Part shown: positions 28,360-37,253 of the stretch, piece after piece | Layout of the letters: each line of letters begins with the position of its first letter | Numbering within the stretch: the stretch's first letter is position 1 | NCBI GenBank assembly: GCA_004359425.1 | Contig: PTEU01000001.1 | Span: forward strand, 695,323 to 759,322 | Direction of reading: 5' to 3' | Length of the DNA: 64,000 bases | From: Ideonella sp. MAG2 | GTDB taxonomy: Bacteria > Pseudomonadota > Gammaproteobacteria > Burkholderiales > Burkholderiaceae_C | Translations under genes and position numbers: made by a program | Notes under the pieces: model-generated | What the model saw: the letters and a program-made list of their open reading frames with translations, nothing else | The model's database searches: none | Told to the model about the DNA's origin: nothing

Positions 28360-28953
28360 GTGATGACGTTGCACAGGTATGGTGCGTGGATCAGTCATGC
28401 CGCATGGCTGGCGCTTGGTACAGGCACGTGGGCAGCGCCTGTCAGCTATGACATTGACGCGCAGCGTTCGCAGCCGAGCTTTGAGGTGATGCACCAAGGG
28501 GTGCCGCGCTGGAAGGGGAGGTTTCAGTTTGCCCGTGGCACCATGACGCTGGATCGTGAAGCACTGTGGGGCCAGGTGCAGCTGGACATAGACATGTCCA
28601 GCCTGGACTTTGGCGGCTCGGTGATGAACAACTTCGTCAAAGGCCCATTGATGTTCGATGTGCTGCGCTTTCCTATGGCCCATTTCAATGGTCAACTGGC
28701 AGACTTGGTCGACGGGCTGCCCACCAAAGTAGAGGGCATGCTCACGCTGCATGGTGTCACAAAGCCTTTGCGCTTGAACTTTCATCAGGTGCGCTGCGCA
28801 CCCTCCCTGGGCAGTGGGCGTGAACGTTGTGTGGCCAGTGCCAGTGGCGTGTTTTACCGGGATGACTATGGCGTGGACATGGGCAAAGCCATGGGCTTTG
28901 ACATGGCCGTGATGCTAAAGATCCACGCCGAGGCCGTGGCGGCCGTGCCTTGA
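28360..28953 (+). CDS. YceI-family periplasmic protein
   Basis: 197 residues (GTG 28360, or ATG 28363). It has a signal peptide ending near GTGTWAAPVS, then a lipocalin-like YceI domain with the family motifs VDMDMSSLDFGG-like DIDMSSLDFGGSVMNNFVKG, VDGLPTKVEGMLTLHGVTKPL and FYRDDYGVDMGKAMGFDMAV. YceI proteins bind long-chain polyprenyl lipids in the periplasm; the role here is unknown. It is a paralogue of the truncated YceI ending at 28321, only 38 bases upstream, so the two were a tandem pair. Confidence 0.9.
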   Translation: MMTLHRYGAWISHAAWLALGTGTWAAPVSYDIDAQRSQPSFEVMHQGVPRWKGRFQFARGTMTLDREALWGQVQLDIDMSSLDFGGSVMNNFVKGPLMFDVLRFPMAHFNGQLADLVDGLPTKVEGMLTLHGVTKPLRLNFHQVRCAPSLGSGRERCVASASGVFYRDDYGVDMGKAMGFDMAVMLKIHAEAVAAVP

Positions 28954-30434
28954 ACCCTGGAGGCAAGATCAAGGCTAAAGTTGTCTGACTTCAATGCCTT
29001 AATCAGGCGAGGCCTCGCGCTTGAATGCGGCGCTTCACGGAGGCGAGCCCTCGGCATCGTGAATACCATCAAAAGGGCTGCCGAGCCCTTCTGTTTGCGT
29101 CATCATGACGCTTGTTCTTGAAAGCAGGGAAGCATCGATGAGTCAAACCCGCCGTCACACCGCTCGCGCAGCAACTGCCCACACGCACTCAGCCTCTCTG
29201 CCGCCGCAGCCCATCAGCGGTGAGGTGCTGCTTGAAAAATATGCCAAGGGCGACGAGCACACCTTAGAGGACGTTCGCCTGCGGGTGGCAAAGGCGCTTG
29301 CCGCCTGCGAAGCACCAGAGCAGCAGTCCCACTGGGAGGCACGTTTTATGGAGGCGCAGCGCCGTGGCTTTGTGCCGGCGGGGCGCATCAACTCGGCGGC
29401 GGGCACCGACCTGACAGCCACTTTGATCAACTGCTTTGTGCAGCCGGTAGGTGACTCCATTGCCCAAATGGAGGACGACACGCCCGGCATCTACACCGCC
29501 CTGACCGAGGCCGCCGAGACCATGCGGCGTGGCGGTGGCGTCGGCTACGATTTTTCCAAGATCCGCCCGCAGGGCGCCTGGGTCGGCTCGACGCAGTCCA
29601 GCGCCTCCGGGCCGGTCAGCTATATGCGGGTGTTTGACCGCTCTTGTGAGACGGTGGAGTCCGCCGGCGCGCGCCGTGGCGCGCAAATGGGGGTGCTGCG
29701 TTGCGACCATCCCGACATCGAGGCCTTCATCCACGCCAAAGACCAGGGCGATTTGCGCAACTTCAACATTTCGGTCGGGGTGACCGATGCCTTCATGAAG
29801 GCCGTGCAGGCCGCTGCGGATGTGGAACTGGTGCACAAGGCTGAGCCCGGGGAGAAGCAAAAGGCGGCGGGGGCCACTCAGCGCAGCGATGGGATGTGGG
29901 TCTATCGCAAGCTGCCCGCCCGGGCGCTGTGGGACCAGATCATGCGCTCCACCTACGACCATGCCGAGCCCGGCGTGCTGTTCTTGGACCGCATCAACCA
30001 AGACAACAACCTCAGCTACTGCGAAGACATTTCTGCCACCAACCCTTGTGCGGAGCAGCCGCTGCCTCCCTATGGTTGCTGCTGCCTGGGCTCGATCGAC
30101 TTGACGCATTTTGTGCGCGAGCCCTTTGAGCTGGATGCAGCCTTTGACGACGCTGCCTTTGCTGACGTGGTGGCGGTGGCGACCCGCATGCTGGACAACG
30201 TGCTGGACGTGACGGTGTGGCCACTGGAGCGCCAGCGCCAAGAGGCGGCCAACAAGCGCCGCGTGGGCCTGGGCTTTACCGGCTTGGGCGATGCGTTGGT
30301 GATGCTGGGCCTGCGCTACGACACCCAAGCGGCCCGCGACATGGCGCGCCACATCAGCGAGGTGATGCGCGACGCGGCCTACAACGCCAGCGTGGATTTG
30401 GCGGTGGAGCGCGGGGCCTTCCCCTTGTTCAATG
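28879..30434. repeat. 1556-bp direct repeat, copy 2 (native context)
   Basis: Partner of 26344-27899. Both edges lie inside uninterrupted genes (yceI on the left, nrdJ on the right), so this is the original copy. Confidence 0.92.
29073..29097 (+). terminator. Probable terminator hairpin after yceI
   Basis: Stem AAGGGCT (29073-29079) with AGCCCTT (29084-29090), loop GCCG, followed by CTGTTTG, a weak U-tract. It separates yceI from nrdJ. An identical copy exists at 26538-26562 in the duplicated block. It may also influence nrdJ entry. Confidence 0.45.
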
Positions 30435-32071
30435 CCGACCTGTACCTGTCGAGGGGCACCTTTGCCTCGCGCTTGCCGCAGGCCGTCAAAGACCGCATCC
30501 GCAGCCATGGTCTGCGCAACTCCCACCTCTTGTCGATTGCGCCCACCGGCACCATCAGCTTGGCCTTTGCCGACAATGCCAGCAATGGCATTGAGCCGGC
30601 TTTCAGTTGGACCTACACCCGCAAGAAGCGCATGCCCGATGGCAGCTTCAAAGAGTATGCGGTGGAAGACCATGCCTGGCGCCTGTACCGACACCTCAAG
30701 GGTGCGGATGCACCCCTGACGCCCGCCTTTGTGACCGCGCTGGAGATGAGCGCCGACGCCCATGCGTCGATGGTGGCGGCGGTGGCGCCGTGCATAGACA
30801 CCTCGATCAGCAAGACGGTCAATGTGCCGGCCGACTACCCGTATGAAGACTTCCAGGACCTCTACCTGACGGCTTGGCAGTCCGGCCTGAAGGGCTTGGC
30901 CACTTATCGGCCCAATGCGGTGCTGGGCTCCGTGTTGAGCGTCGAGCCTTCAGCCGCGGCGGTCAGCGCACCGGCCAAGGTCTTGGCCGTCGATGGTGCC
31001 AACCAACGCCTGAAGTTGGAGAAGTTGCCCAAGCCGGTGCTGACCTCGCTGCGCTGGCCAGGCCGGCCCGAGATGCGCGGCGGCAATCCGGCTTGGAGTT
31101 ACATGATCCAGCACCCGCACGGCGACTTTGCGCTGTTTGTCGGGGAAATGCCCGCCGAGGCCGGGCCCAGCACGGGCCTCTTCGGCGCCACGCTGCCCTT
31201 CGAGGTCTGGGTCAACGGTGCGGAGCAGCCACGCGGCTTGGGGGCGCTGGCCAAGACCCTGTCGATGGACATGCGGGTCAACGACCCGCAGTGGCTCAAG
31301 CTCAAACTCGATGCGTTGGCGACGGTGGCCGAAGAGCGTTCTTTCGAGATGCCGTTTCCACCCAGTGGCGAGCAGCGTCTGTTCCCCGGCGTGGTGGCGG
31401 CCACGGCCAGCGTCATTCGCTGGCGCTGCGAGGCGCTTGGTGCGTTTCAAAACGACGGTCCCTCGCCGGTGATTGACGCCATGTTCAGCCGCGACGAGCC
31501 GCGCACCTCAACCGCAGGCACGCTGGCTTGGGGCGTGGATGTGGACAACCCCGCCACGGGAGAGAGCTTTACCCTGACGCTCAAGGAAGTGGCCCTGGCG
31601 TCGCCAGACTCCTCGAATGGCTATGTCACACGGCCTTGTGCCTTGGGCTTCTCCGGCAATTACCCCCGAGCTCTCGATGGCCTGGCGCGCTTGCTCTCTC
31701 TGGACATGCGGGTGATCGACCCGGCGTGGATCGGCATGAAGCTGCGCAAGCTCCTGAATGTGGGCGAGCCCTTGGGCCACTTCATGGCGCCTGTGCCCGG
31801 TGAAAAGCGCCAGCAAATTTGGCCCAGCACCGTGGCCTATGTGGCCCGCTTGATCATCCACCGCTATGCCATGCTGGGGGTGTTGGATGAGCAGGGCTTT
31901 CCGGTGCGCGAGATGGGTATCTTGGAGACGCCTAGCCCTAAAGCGGGTGCGGCGACCACCGTCACGCCCATGGCCGGCAAGGCCTGCCCCGAGTGCGGTA
32001 ACGCCACCTTGATCCACAAAGATGGCTGCGACTTCTGTACGGCTTGTGGGTATGTGGGGCAGTGTGGGTGA
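29138..32071 (+). CDS. nrdJ: Class II adenosylcobalamin-dependent ribonucleotide reductase NrdJ
   Basis: 977 residues, complete. It reduces ribonucleotides to deoxyribonucleotides using a B12-generated radical, independent of oxygen. Visible motifs are the substrate/disulfide region with [10 protein letters not shown], the finger-loop [20 protein letters not shown] with active-site Asn/Cys/Glu, and [20 protein letters not shown] near the barrel end. The C-terminal zinc-ribbon-like tail has four Cys pairs or singles ([13 protein letters not shown]), used for re-reduction. ATG 29138 follows GCAGGGAAG; the ATG at 29105 has no comparable site. No cobalamin riboswitch box was found upstream. It is the intact version of the copy at 26603. 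Confidence 0.95.
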   Translation: MSQTRRHTARAATAHTHSASLPPQPISGEVLLEKYAKGDEHTLEDVRLRVAKALAACEAPEQQSHWEARFMEAQRRGFVPAGRINSAAGTDLTATLINCFVQPVGDSIAQMEDDTPGIYTALTEAAETMRRGGGVGYDFSKIRPQGAWVGSTQSSASGPVSYMRVFDRSCETVESAGARRGAQMGVLRCDHPDIEAFIHAKDQGDLRNFNISVGVTDAFMKAVQAAADVELVHKAEPGEKQKAAGATQRSDGMWVYRKLPARALWDQIMRSTYDHAEPGVLFLDRINQDNNLSYCEDISATNPCAEQPLPPYGCCCLGSIDLTHFVREPFELDAAFDDAAFADVVAVATRMLDNVLDVTVWPLERQRQEAANKRRVGLGFTGLGDALVMLGLRYDTQAARDMARHISEVMRDAAYNASVDLAVERGAFPLFNADLYLSRGTFASRLPQAVKDRIRSHGLRNSHLLSIAPTGTISLAFADNASNGIEPAFSWTYTRKKRMPDGSFKEYAVEDHAWRLYRHLKGADAPLTPAFVTALEMSADAHASMVAAVAPCIDTSISKTVNVPADYPYEDFQDLYLTAWQSGLKGLATYRPNAVLGSVLSVEPSAAAVSAPAKVLAVDGANQRLKLEKLPKPVLTSLRWPGRPEMRGGNPAWSYMIQHPHGDFALFVGEMPAEAGPSTGLFGATLPFEVWVNGAEQPRGLGALAKTLSMDMRVNDPQWLKLKLDALATVAEERSFEMPFPPSGEQRLFPGVVAATASVIRWRCEALGAFQNDGPSPVIDAMFSRDEPRTSTAGTLAWGVDVDNPATGESFTLTLKEVALASPDSSNGYVTRPCALGFSGNYPRALDGLARLLSLDMRVIDPAWIGMKLRKLLNVGEPLGHFMAPVPGEKRQQIWPSTVAYVARLIIHRYAMLGVLDEQGFPVREMGILETPSPKAGAATTVTPMAGKACPECGNATLIHKDGCDFCTACGYVGQCG

Positions 32072-32110
32072 CGGTGGCGGCTTGTCTGCCTTATCACCCG
32101 TGCTGCGGCA

Positions 32111-32336
32111 AAGTCGGCAGGGGGACTGTCGCCGCTCATGTCCCCCGACGTCGGCTGCGCCGCCGTCTCCTCCTTTACTTCGCTCTGACAGTCCCCCTGC
32201 CGACTTCGCTATCTGAAGTGAGCTGACTATCGCTGTCGGTACGAACAGCTCAACCCGAACCTGAGAGTGGTGGGGGTGGGCGCAGCGAAGTAAAGGAGGA
32301 GCCCTGCCCGGAGGGCGGGGCGGGGGACATGAGCGG
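32111..32336. repeat. Modular intergenic palindrome cluster
   Basis: The 320-base gap after nrdJ holds three perfect inverted pairs: 32111-32130 with 32187-32206 (20 bp), 32132-32147 with 32321-32336 (16 bp), and 32167-32184 with 32284-32301 (18 bp). The pairs interleave, so alternative folds compete. No ORF is supported here. Confidence 0.8.
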
Positions 32337-32391
32337 AGTCCATCCCCTCCGCTCTCAGGTGAGCGAACGCTCAAACGGCTTTAACAAACAG

Positions 32392-32772
32392 TCAAGCCCC
32401 GTCAAGTTCCTTGAACAATTCCTTGGCAACCCGGAAGCTGTCCATAGCCGCCGGTGCGCCGCAATAAATGGCGGCCTGCAAAAAGACCTCGCGAATCTCG
32501 TCGCGCGTGACGCCGTTGTTCAGCGCACCGCGTAAATGCAGCTTCAACTCGTGCGGGCGGTTCAAGGCGGTCAACATGGCCAGGACCAACAAGCTGCGGT
32601 CACGGCGTGGCAGGCCAGGCCGGTTCCAGACATCGCCCCAAGCGTATTGCGTCACCAACTCCTGCAGAGGCAGGCTGAAGGCATCTGCGTTCTTGATGGC
32701 GTTGTCCACATAGTCAGCCCCAAGCACCTCCCGGCGGGTTTGCAGGCCTTGGTTGAACAAGTCTTCATTCAT
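32392..32772 (-). CDS. Carboxymuconolactone decarboxylase (CMD) family protein
   Basis: 126 residues, full length for the PcaC-like CMD family. It begins MNEDLFNQGLQTRREVLG, followed by QELVTQYAWGDVWNRPGLPRR, the helix LVLAMLTALNRPHELKLHL with the conserved His, and EIREVFLQAAIYCGAPAAM. PcaC-type enzymes decarboxylate 4-carboxymuconolactone in the protocatechuate branch of the beta-ketoadipate pathway. No other pca gene is nearby and it lies directly downstream of ilvA, so the substrate is uncertain. The gap to ilvA is 11 bases, so co-transcription with ilvA is likely. Confidence 0.88.
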   Translation of the reverse strand: MNEDLFNQGLQTRREVLGADYVDNAIKNADAFSLPLQELVTQYAWGDVWNRPGLPRRDRSLLVLAMLTALNRPHELKLHLRGALNNGVTRDEIREVFLQAAIYCGAPAAMDSFRVAKELFKELDGA

Positions 32773-32783
32773 TTTCAGGCCTC

Positions 32784-34370
32784 TCAGCGCAAAAACATCC
32801 GGTAGACCGGGTTGTCCGTCTCATCCACATAGGGGTAGCCCAATCCATCCAAGAAAGCGTTGAGCGCCTTCTTGTCAGACTTGGGCACTTGCAAGCCCAC
32901 CAAAATGCGGCCGTAGTCAGCGCCTTGGTTGCGATAGTGAAAGAGGCTGATGTTCCAACTCGGGTGCATGGCCGACAAGAAGCGCATTAGCGCGCCGGGC
33001 CGCTCAGGGAACTGGAAGCGGAATAGGCGCTCATCTTCGGCCAAGCTGCTGCGCCCACCCACCATGTGGCGGATGTGTTCTTTGGCCAGCTCGTCGTCGG
33101 TCAGGTTGACGGTGTCGAAGCCATGCTTGATGAAACTGCGCTCGATCTTGTCGGCTTCATCGCGCTTGCTGATGGACAGACCCACAAACACATGGGCCTG
33201 GGCGGCGTCTGAGATGCGGTAGTTGAACTCGGTGACGCTGCGCGGGCCCACCAATTCGCAAAAGCGCTTGAAGCTGCCGCGCTCTTCGGGAATGGTGATG
33301 GCGAAGAGTGCTTCGCGTTGCTCGCCAAACATTGACCGTTCAGCCACAAAGCGCAGCCGATCAAAGTTCATGTTGGCGCCGCAGGTTACGGCGATGAAGG
33401 TCTGCCCTTTGCCCTTGAGCTTGTTCGCCTCGACATACTGCTTGATCGCAGCCACACCCATGGCACCGGAGGGTTCGACGATGCTGCGGGTGTCTTGAAA
33501 TACGTCCTTGATGGCGGCGCACACGGCGTCGGTGTCCACACGGATGAACTCGTCCACCCAATGGCGGGCCAGGCGGAAGGTTTCTTCGCCCACCAACTTC
33601 ACGGCGGTGCCGTCGGCAAACAGACCGACATCGGGCAGGGTCACCCGCTTACCGGCTTCGACAGAGCGGGCCATGGCATCGGAGTCCACGGTTTGCACGC
33701 CGATGATCTTGATCTCGGGCCGAAGGGCTTTGATGTAGGCCGCCACCCCGGAGATCAGGCCGCCCCCGCCAATCGCCACAAAGATGGCGTCAATGGGGCC
33801 TTGGTGCTGGCGCAGGATCTCCATGGCAATGGTGCCTTGGCCAGCGATGACATCGGGGTCGTCAAAGGGGTGGACAAAGGTCAGCCCACCTTGCTTTTCC
33901 AACTCCACGGCATGCCCATAAGCGTCGGTATAGCTTTCGCCGAACAGCACGACCTCGCCGCCGAGTGCGGTCACGGCATCGACCTTGACCTTGGGCGTGG
34001 TCACCGGCATCACAATGATGGCTTTGCAGCCCAGGCGCTTGGCACTCAAGGCCACGCCTTGCGCGTGGTTGCCGGCCGAGGCGCAGATCACCCCGCGCTG
34101 CAATTGCTCGGGGCTGAGATGCGCCATCTTGTTGTAGGCACCGCGCAGCTTGAAGCTGAAGACCGGTTGCAGGTCTTCGCGCTTGAGCAAGACTTGGCTG
34201 CCAAGCCGACGGCTCAGCGACTTGGCCGCATCCAGCGGCGACTCAATGGCCACGTCATAGACCTTGGCGGTCAGAATTCGACGCAGGTAGTCGGTGAGGT
34301 CGGGGGCAGTCGTGCTGGATTGCGCACGAGGGCGCGCAGCAGTGCGCGCGGTGCGGGGGGCGCCGGCCAT
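32784..34370 (-). CDS. ilvA: Threonine ammonia-lyase, biosynthetic
   Basis: 528 residues. It deaminates L-threonine to 2-oxobutanoate, the first committed step to isoleucine, with PLP. The PLP lysine lies in FSFKLRGAYNKM; the phosphate-binding Gly loop is VAIGGGGLISGVAAYI; further motifs are ASAGNHAQGVALSA and VTCGANMNFDRL. Two C-terminal ACT-like regulatory regions follow (ALFAITIPEERGSFKRF and RLFRFQFPERPGALMRF), which in this family bind isoleucine or valine. ATG 34370 follows GGAGAG; the frame is open upstream, but those codons lie in the leader. A terminator-like hairpin stands 73 bases ahead of the start. Confidence 0.95.
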   Translation of the reverse strand: MAGAPRTARTAARPRAQSSTTAPDLTDYLRRILTAKVYDVAIESPLDAAKSLSRRLGSQVLLKREDLQPVFSFKLRGAYNKMAHLSPEQLQRGVICASAGNHAQGVALSAKRLGCKAIIVMPVTTPKVKVDAVTALGGEVVLFGESYTDAYGHAVELEKQGGLTFVHPFDDPDVIAGQGTIAMEILRQHQGPIDAIFVAIGGGGLISGVAAYIKALRPEIKIIGVQTVDSDAMARSVEAGKRVTLPDVGLFADGTAVKLVGEETFRLARHWVDEFIRVDTDAVCAAIKDVFQDTRSIVEPSGAMGVAAIKQYVEANKLKGKGQTFIAVTCGANMNFDRLRFVAERSMFGEQREALFAITIPEERGSFKRFCELVGPRSVTEFNYRISDAAQAHVFVGLSISKRDEADKIERSFIKHGFDTVNLTDDELAKEHIRHMVGGRSSLAEDERLFRFQFPERPGALMRFLSAMHPSWNISLFHYRNQGADYGRILVGLQVPKSDKKALNAFLDGLGYPYVDETDNPVYRMFLR

Positions 34371-34442
34371 GGCGTCTCTCCTGGGGTCGGGGTGGAAAAG
34401 GGAATGCAGCTTTTGCTGCACCGCCGCATGATAAGCCAGCCC

Positions 34443-34477
34443 AAAAAAACGGCCCGAAACCGTGAGGCTTCGGGCCG
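34443..34477 (-). terminator. Candidate attenuator ahead of ilvA
   Basis: On the minus strand a 9-bp stem (34450-34458 with 34469-34477) is followed by seven U (34449-34443), a textbook intrinsic terminator. It points at ilvA, and no minus-strand gene lies upstream that it could serve. A second, weaker hairpin (34480-34485 with 34495-34500) precedes it and could be a pause or anti-termination element. Confidence 0.65.
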
Positions 34478-34698
34478 AATCCACCAATAGAGGAGGTGGA
34501 GGAGACAAGCGGTTGCAGTGCACTGCCATGCACCGCAGTGAAGCCAGTCTAGCTTTTGTTGTGTTGCACTGCAATATATTCGCGATAGAGAGCGCTCACT
34601 AGCTGGGGATAATGTGACGCTGAACACGTTTGTGCGGCCAGTTGTCGCCCGCAAGCGATGCATTGTTTTTGATGGAAAAAGCAAAGGACTGGCGCGCC

Positions 34699-35124
34699 AT
34701 GGATTGCACCGTACATTGGGTTGCCGACGCTGGCATGGTGATGCTTGCGGAAATGGGTAGCGGCCATGTGTTGACCATGGACGGTGCCCCGGAAGGCGGG
34801 GGGCGCAATTTGGCACCCCGGCCTATGGAAACCATGTTGGCGGGGGCTGGCGGATGCACGGCCTATGACGTGGTGCTGATCTTGAAGCGTGGGCGGCAGC
34901 AGGTCAGTGGCTGCACGGTGAAGATCAGCGCACAGCGGGCCGATACCGACCCCAAGGTTTTCACCCACCTACATCTGCACTTTGTGGTGACGGGCACCTC
35001 GCTCTCAGTGCCGGCCGTAGAGCGCGCTGTCGCGCTGTCGCACGAGAAATATTGTTCTGCCACCGCCATGCTGGGCCGCACGGCCACCATTTCCACCTCG
35101 GTGGAGGTCAAAGAGCAGGGCTAG
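34699..35124 (+). CDS. OsmC-family peroxiredoxin-like protein
   Basis: 141 residues from ATG 34699 (AAAGGA about 10 bases upstream; the frame is open to 34630 without a better site). OsmC-fold pattern: PRPMETMLAGAGGCTAYDVV with the first redox Cys, and VALSHEKYCSATAMLG with the second Cys. Such proteins reduce organic hydroperoxides through a Cys pair using lipoylated or thiol donors. The stop TAG (35122-35124) forms part of the left arm of a long inverted repeat. It is divergent from ilvA. Confidence 0.88.
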   Translation: MDCTVHWVADAGMVMLAEMGSGHVLTMDGAPEGGGRNLAPRPMETMLAGAGGCTAYDVVLILKRGRQQVSGCTVKISAQRADTDPKVFTHLHLHFVVTGTSLSVPAVERAVALSHEKYCSATAMLGRTATISTSVEVKEQG

Positions 35125-35289
35125 GAGTCTGTCGGACTTGGGGAGTGTTGGCTGCAAATCGGCCGCAGCGGCCCTTTTCTCACCGCCTTCTTGCCCCATA
35201 GCTGGGCTATACGGCTGCGAATTCGGCAAGAACTGGTCTCGCTGGGGCCGATTTTCGCTATCGACACCCCAAGCCCGACAGACTCCTAG
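35121..35289. repeat. 169-bp concentric palindrome element between osmC-like gene and coq7
   Basis: Four nested inverted pairs share one axis: 35121-35143 with 35267-35289 (23 bp, one mismatch), 35156-35164 with 35246-35254 (9 bp), 35188-35195 with 35225-35232 (8 bp), and 35198-35202 with 35206-35210 (3-base loop). The outer arm begins CTAGGAGTCTGTCGG, which I recall as a common intergenic repeat end in related proteobacteria. It contains no ORF. Confidence 0.8.
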
Positions 35290-35316
35290 GCCTGAGGCGG
35301 CGTTGGGCGCAAAAGG

Positions 35317-35955
35317 TCAGAGCCGATAGGCCACGGTGGTCATGGCTTTGGCGGCCAGCTTCATGACGGCCTTGACGGGCGCAGGCAAGTCCTTGGCACC
35401 GGCTTTATCCGCCATGTCCGCGTGCGCAGCCTCGTCGATCTTCATTTGGCGCACGATGGCTCGTGACATGGTGTCTTGCTCGGGCAGGCGGTCCAGGTGC
35501 CCCGCCAAATGAGCCTCCACTTGGCGTTCTGTTTCTTTCAAAAACCCCAGCGAGTAACCGTCTCCTGCTCTGCCAGCCAGCAAGCCAATCCCAAATGCCC
35601 CGGCAAACCATAGGGGGTTGAGTAGGCTGGGTCTGTCGCCAAGCTGCTCCAGCCGCTCTGCCGTCCAGGCTAGGTGGTCCACTTCCTCCTGGGCGGCCTG
35701 CTTCATACGGCGGCGGCTTTCGGGCGCAGTGGCAGTCAGGGCCTGGGCTTCATACAGCGCTTGCGCACAGACTTCGCCGACATGGTTGACGCGCATCAAG
35801 CCTCCCACGAGGCGCTTCTCCGTGGCATCGAGCTCAGGCTGCGTCAAACCCTTGGCAGGTGTGGGGCGACAGGCTTGGATGCCGCCGCTGAGGGTGCGCA
35901 GCGCCGTGTCAGCGGCGGCCAGCCAATGGTCGAGAGCGTGGTGACGAGCTTGCAT
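35317..35955 (-). CDS. coq7: 2-nonaprenyl-3-methyl-6-methoxy-1,4-benzoquinol hydroxylase (Coq7)
   Basis: 212 residues from ATG 35955. A di-iron monooxygenase that adds the last hydroxyl in ubiquinone synthesis. The carboxylate-bridged iron motifs are [36 protein letters not shown] (ExxH) and [12 protein letters not shown] (second ExxH). Length and layout agree with the proteobacterial Coq7/YebE-type family. An upstream extension of the frame to 36072 has no family support. It is divergent from the porin gene. Confidence 0.93.
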   Translation of the reverse strand: MQARHHALDHWLAAADTALRTLSGGIQACRPTPAKGLTQPELDATEKRLVGGLMRVNHVGEVCAQALYEAQALTATAPESRRRMKQAAQEEVDHLAWTAERLEQLGDRPSLLNPLWFAGAFGIGLLAGRAGDGYSLGFLKETERQVEAHLAGHLDRLPEQDTMSRAIVRQMKIDEAAHADMADKAGAKDLPAPVKAVMKLAAKAMTTVAYRL

Positions 35956-36200
35956 GGCGGTAAGCTTAACCCGGGAAAACCCCTCGGTCGGGGTCCGGTT
36001 GCAGGTCCAAGGGGTGCCTGGGATCGGCCAAACTGCCCATCTCGTTGTGCTCGGACAACACACGCCCCTCATTTCAGCAGCAAACCTTGGCAGAAGCCTA
36101 GGGGGTCTGGTGCAATAGCGCCAACTTCCGATGAGGAGGTTGGCCTGATCAGCCCCACCTTTTGAGGTGATCCGGGTTCTTCCCCGATCGGGACCTCTTG

Positions 36201-36222
36201 TTCAACCTAGGAGATCGTTGAA
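36201..36222 (+). promoter_or_regulatory. Hairpin enclosing the porin ribosome site
   Basis: TTCAAC (36201-36206) can pair with GTTGAA (36217-36222) immediately before the ATG at 36223. The loop contains the Shine-Dalgarno AGGAG (36209-36213). It could either expose or regulate access to the ribosome site; the stem is short. Confidence 0.4.
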
Positions 36223-37149
36223 ATGAAAAAATCTATCGTCGCATTGGCCGTGCTGGGTGCGTTCGCTGGTGCTGCTTCGGCCCAATCGTCCGTGACCATC
36301 TACGGCAAGCTGAACGTGGAATTGGGCAAAACCATTGGCTCTGCTGACAAGGCCCTGTTGGACACCGCCGGCAGCCGTTTGGGCTTCCGTGGCGTTGAAG
36401 ATCTGGGTGGCGGCCTGAATGCCACCTTTGGCATCGAACATCGTTTCACCCCGTCGTCGGGTGCAGCTAATGCCAATTTCTGGAATGGCTACTCCACCGT
36501 GGGTCTGCAAGGTGGTTTTGGTTGGTTGCGCCTGGGCCGCGATTACACCCCGGCCTTCTTGATGATCCAGAACCAAATCGACCCGTTCGGCGGCGACACC
36601 GTGGCGAACCTGCGTGACGTGGGCATGCGCGTTGCTGGCAGCAACATCACCACGGTGCGCAACAAAAACATGGTTGAGTATCACCTGAGCGCTTCGGGTT
36701 TCAACCTGGGTGCCCAGATCGCTGAAGCCCTGCCTAACGGCGGCCCCAAGCGTCCTTACTCTCTGGCTGCTAACTACGCCGCTGGTCCTTTGTTTGTGGG
36801 CGCTGGCGTTGAGAACCCCGCTGGTACCAATGACAACCTGTGGAGCATTGGCGCTCGCTACAACTTCGGTGCAGCCACTCTGTCGGCTGGCTTCTCGAAG
36901 GGCACCACTCAAGCTGATGCAGATGCCAAGGGCTATTTGGTCGGCTTGGCAGTGCCTATCGGCGCTGGCGAGTTGAAGGCTGGCTTGGCTCAGGCCAAGG
37001 TTGGTAGCGTGACGACCAGCAGCAAGTTCGGTGTGGGTTACCACTACAACCTGTCCAAGCGCACCAAGGTGTTCGGTGACTTCGCGCGTGACAGCAAGGC
37101 CGCGACCGAGAAGACCGGCTACGACGTCGGCATTCAGCACAACTTCTGA
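36223..37149 (+). CDS. Trimeric outer-membrane porin (Gram-negative porin family)
   Basis: 308 residues. Signal peptide MKKSIVALAVLGAFAGAASA, then mature QSSVTIYGKLNVELG, the standard first strand of betaproteobacterial porins. Other marks are SRLGFRGVEDLGGGLNATF, the GFGWLRLGRDYTPAF segment, and the C-terminal GIQHNF ending in Phe needed for BAM recognition. It forms a 16-strand channel for small hydrophilic solutes. It stands alone, with a good terminator after it, so it is a monocistronic, probably highly expressed gene. It is somewhat shorter than the usual 330-360 residues, but no break is evident. Confidence 0.94.
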   Translation: MKKSIVALAVLGAFAGAASAQSSVTIYGKLNVELGKTIGSADKALLDTAGSRLGFRGVEDLGGGLNATFGIEHRFTPSSGAANANFWNGYSTVGLQGGFGWLRLGRDYTPAFLMIQNQIDPFGGDTVANLRDVGMRVAGSNITTVRNKNMVEYHLSASGFNLGAQIAEALPNGGPKRPYSLAANYAAGPLFVGAGVENPAGTNDNLWSIGARYNFGAATLSAGFSKGTTQADADAKGYLVGLAVPIGAGELKAGLAQAKVGSVTTSSKFGVGYHYNLSKRTKVFGDFARDSKAATEKTGYDVGIQHNF

Positions 37150-37190
37150 TCATTCTGGCTCGCATGATGTGCGAGCTTAGACATGAGGTT

Positions 37191-37215
37191 TAAAGCCGCC
37201 TTCGGGCGGCTTTTT
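37191..37215 (+). terminator. Intrinsic terminator of the porin gene
   Basis: 9-bp stem AAAGCCGCC (37192-37200) with GGCGGCTTT (37205-37213), stable TTCG tetraloop, and a T-run to 37215. Confidence 0.92.
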
Positions 37216-37253
37216 CGTGAGTGTTTTGATCGGCTGTGCGGCCATGATGAGCT

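Noticed and set aside
28953..29137. Cobalamin riboswitch ahead of nrdJ
   Set aside because: Class II reductases are sometimes under such control, but I found no B12-box-like sequence here, only a terminator-type hairpin.
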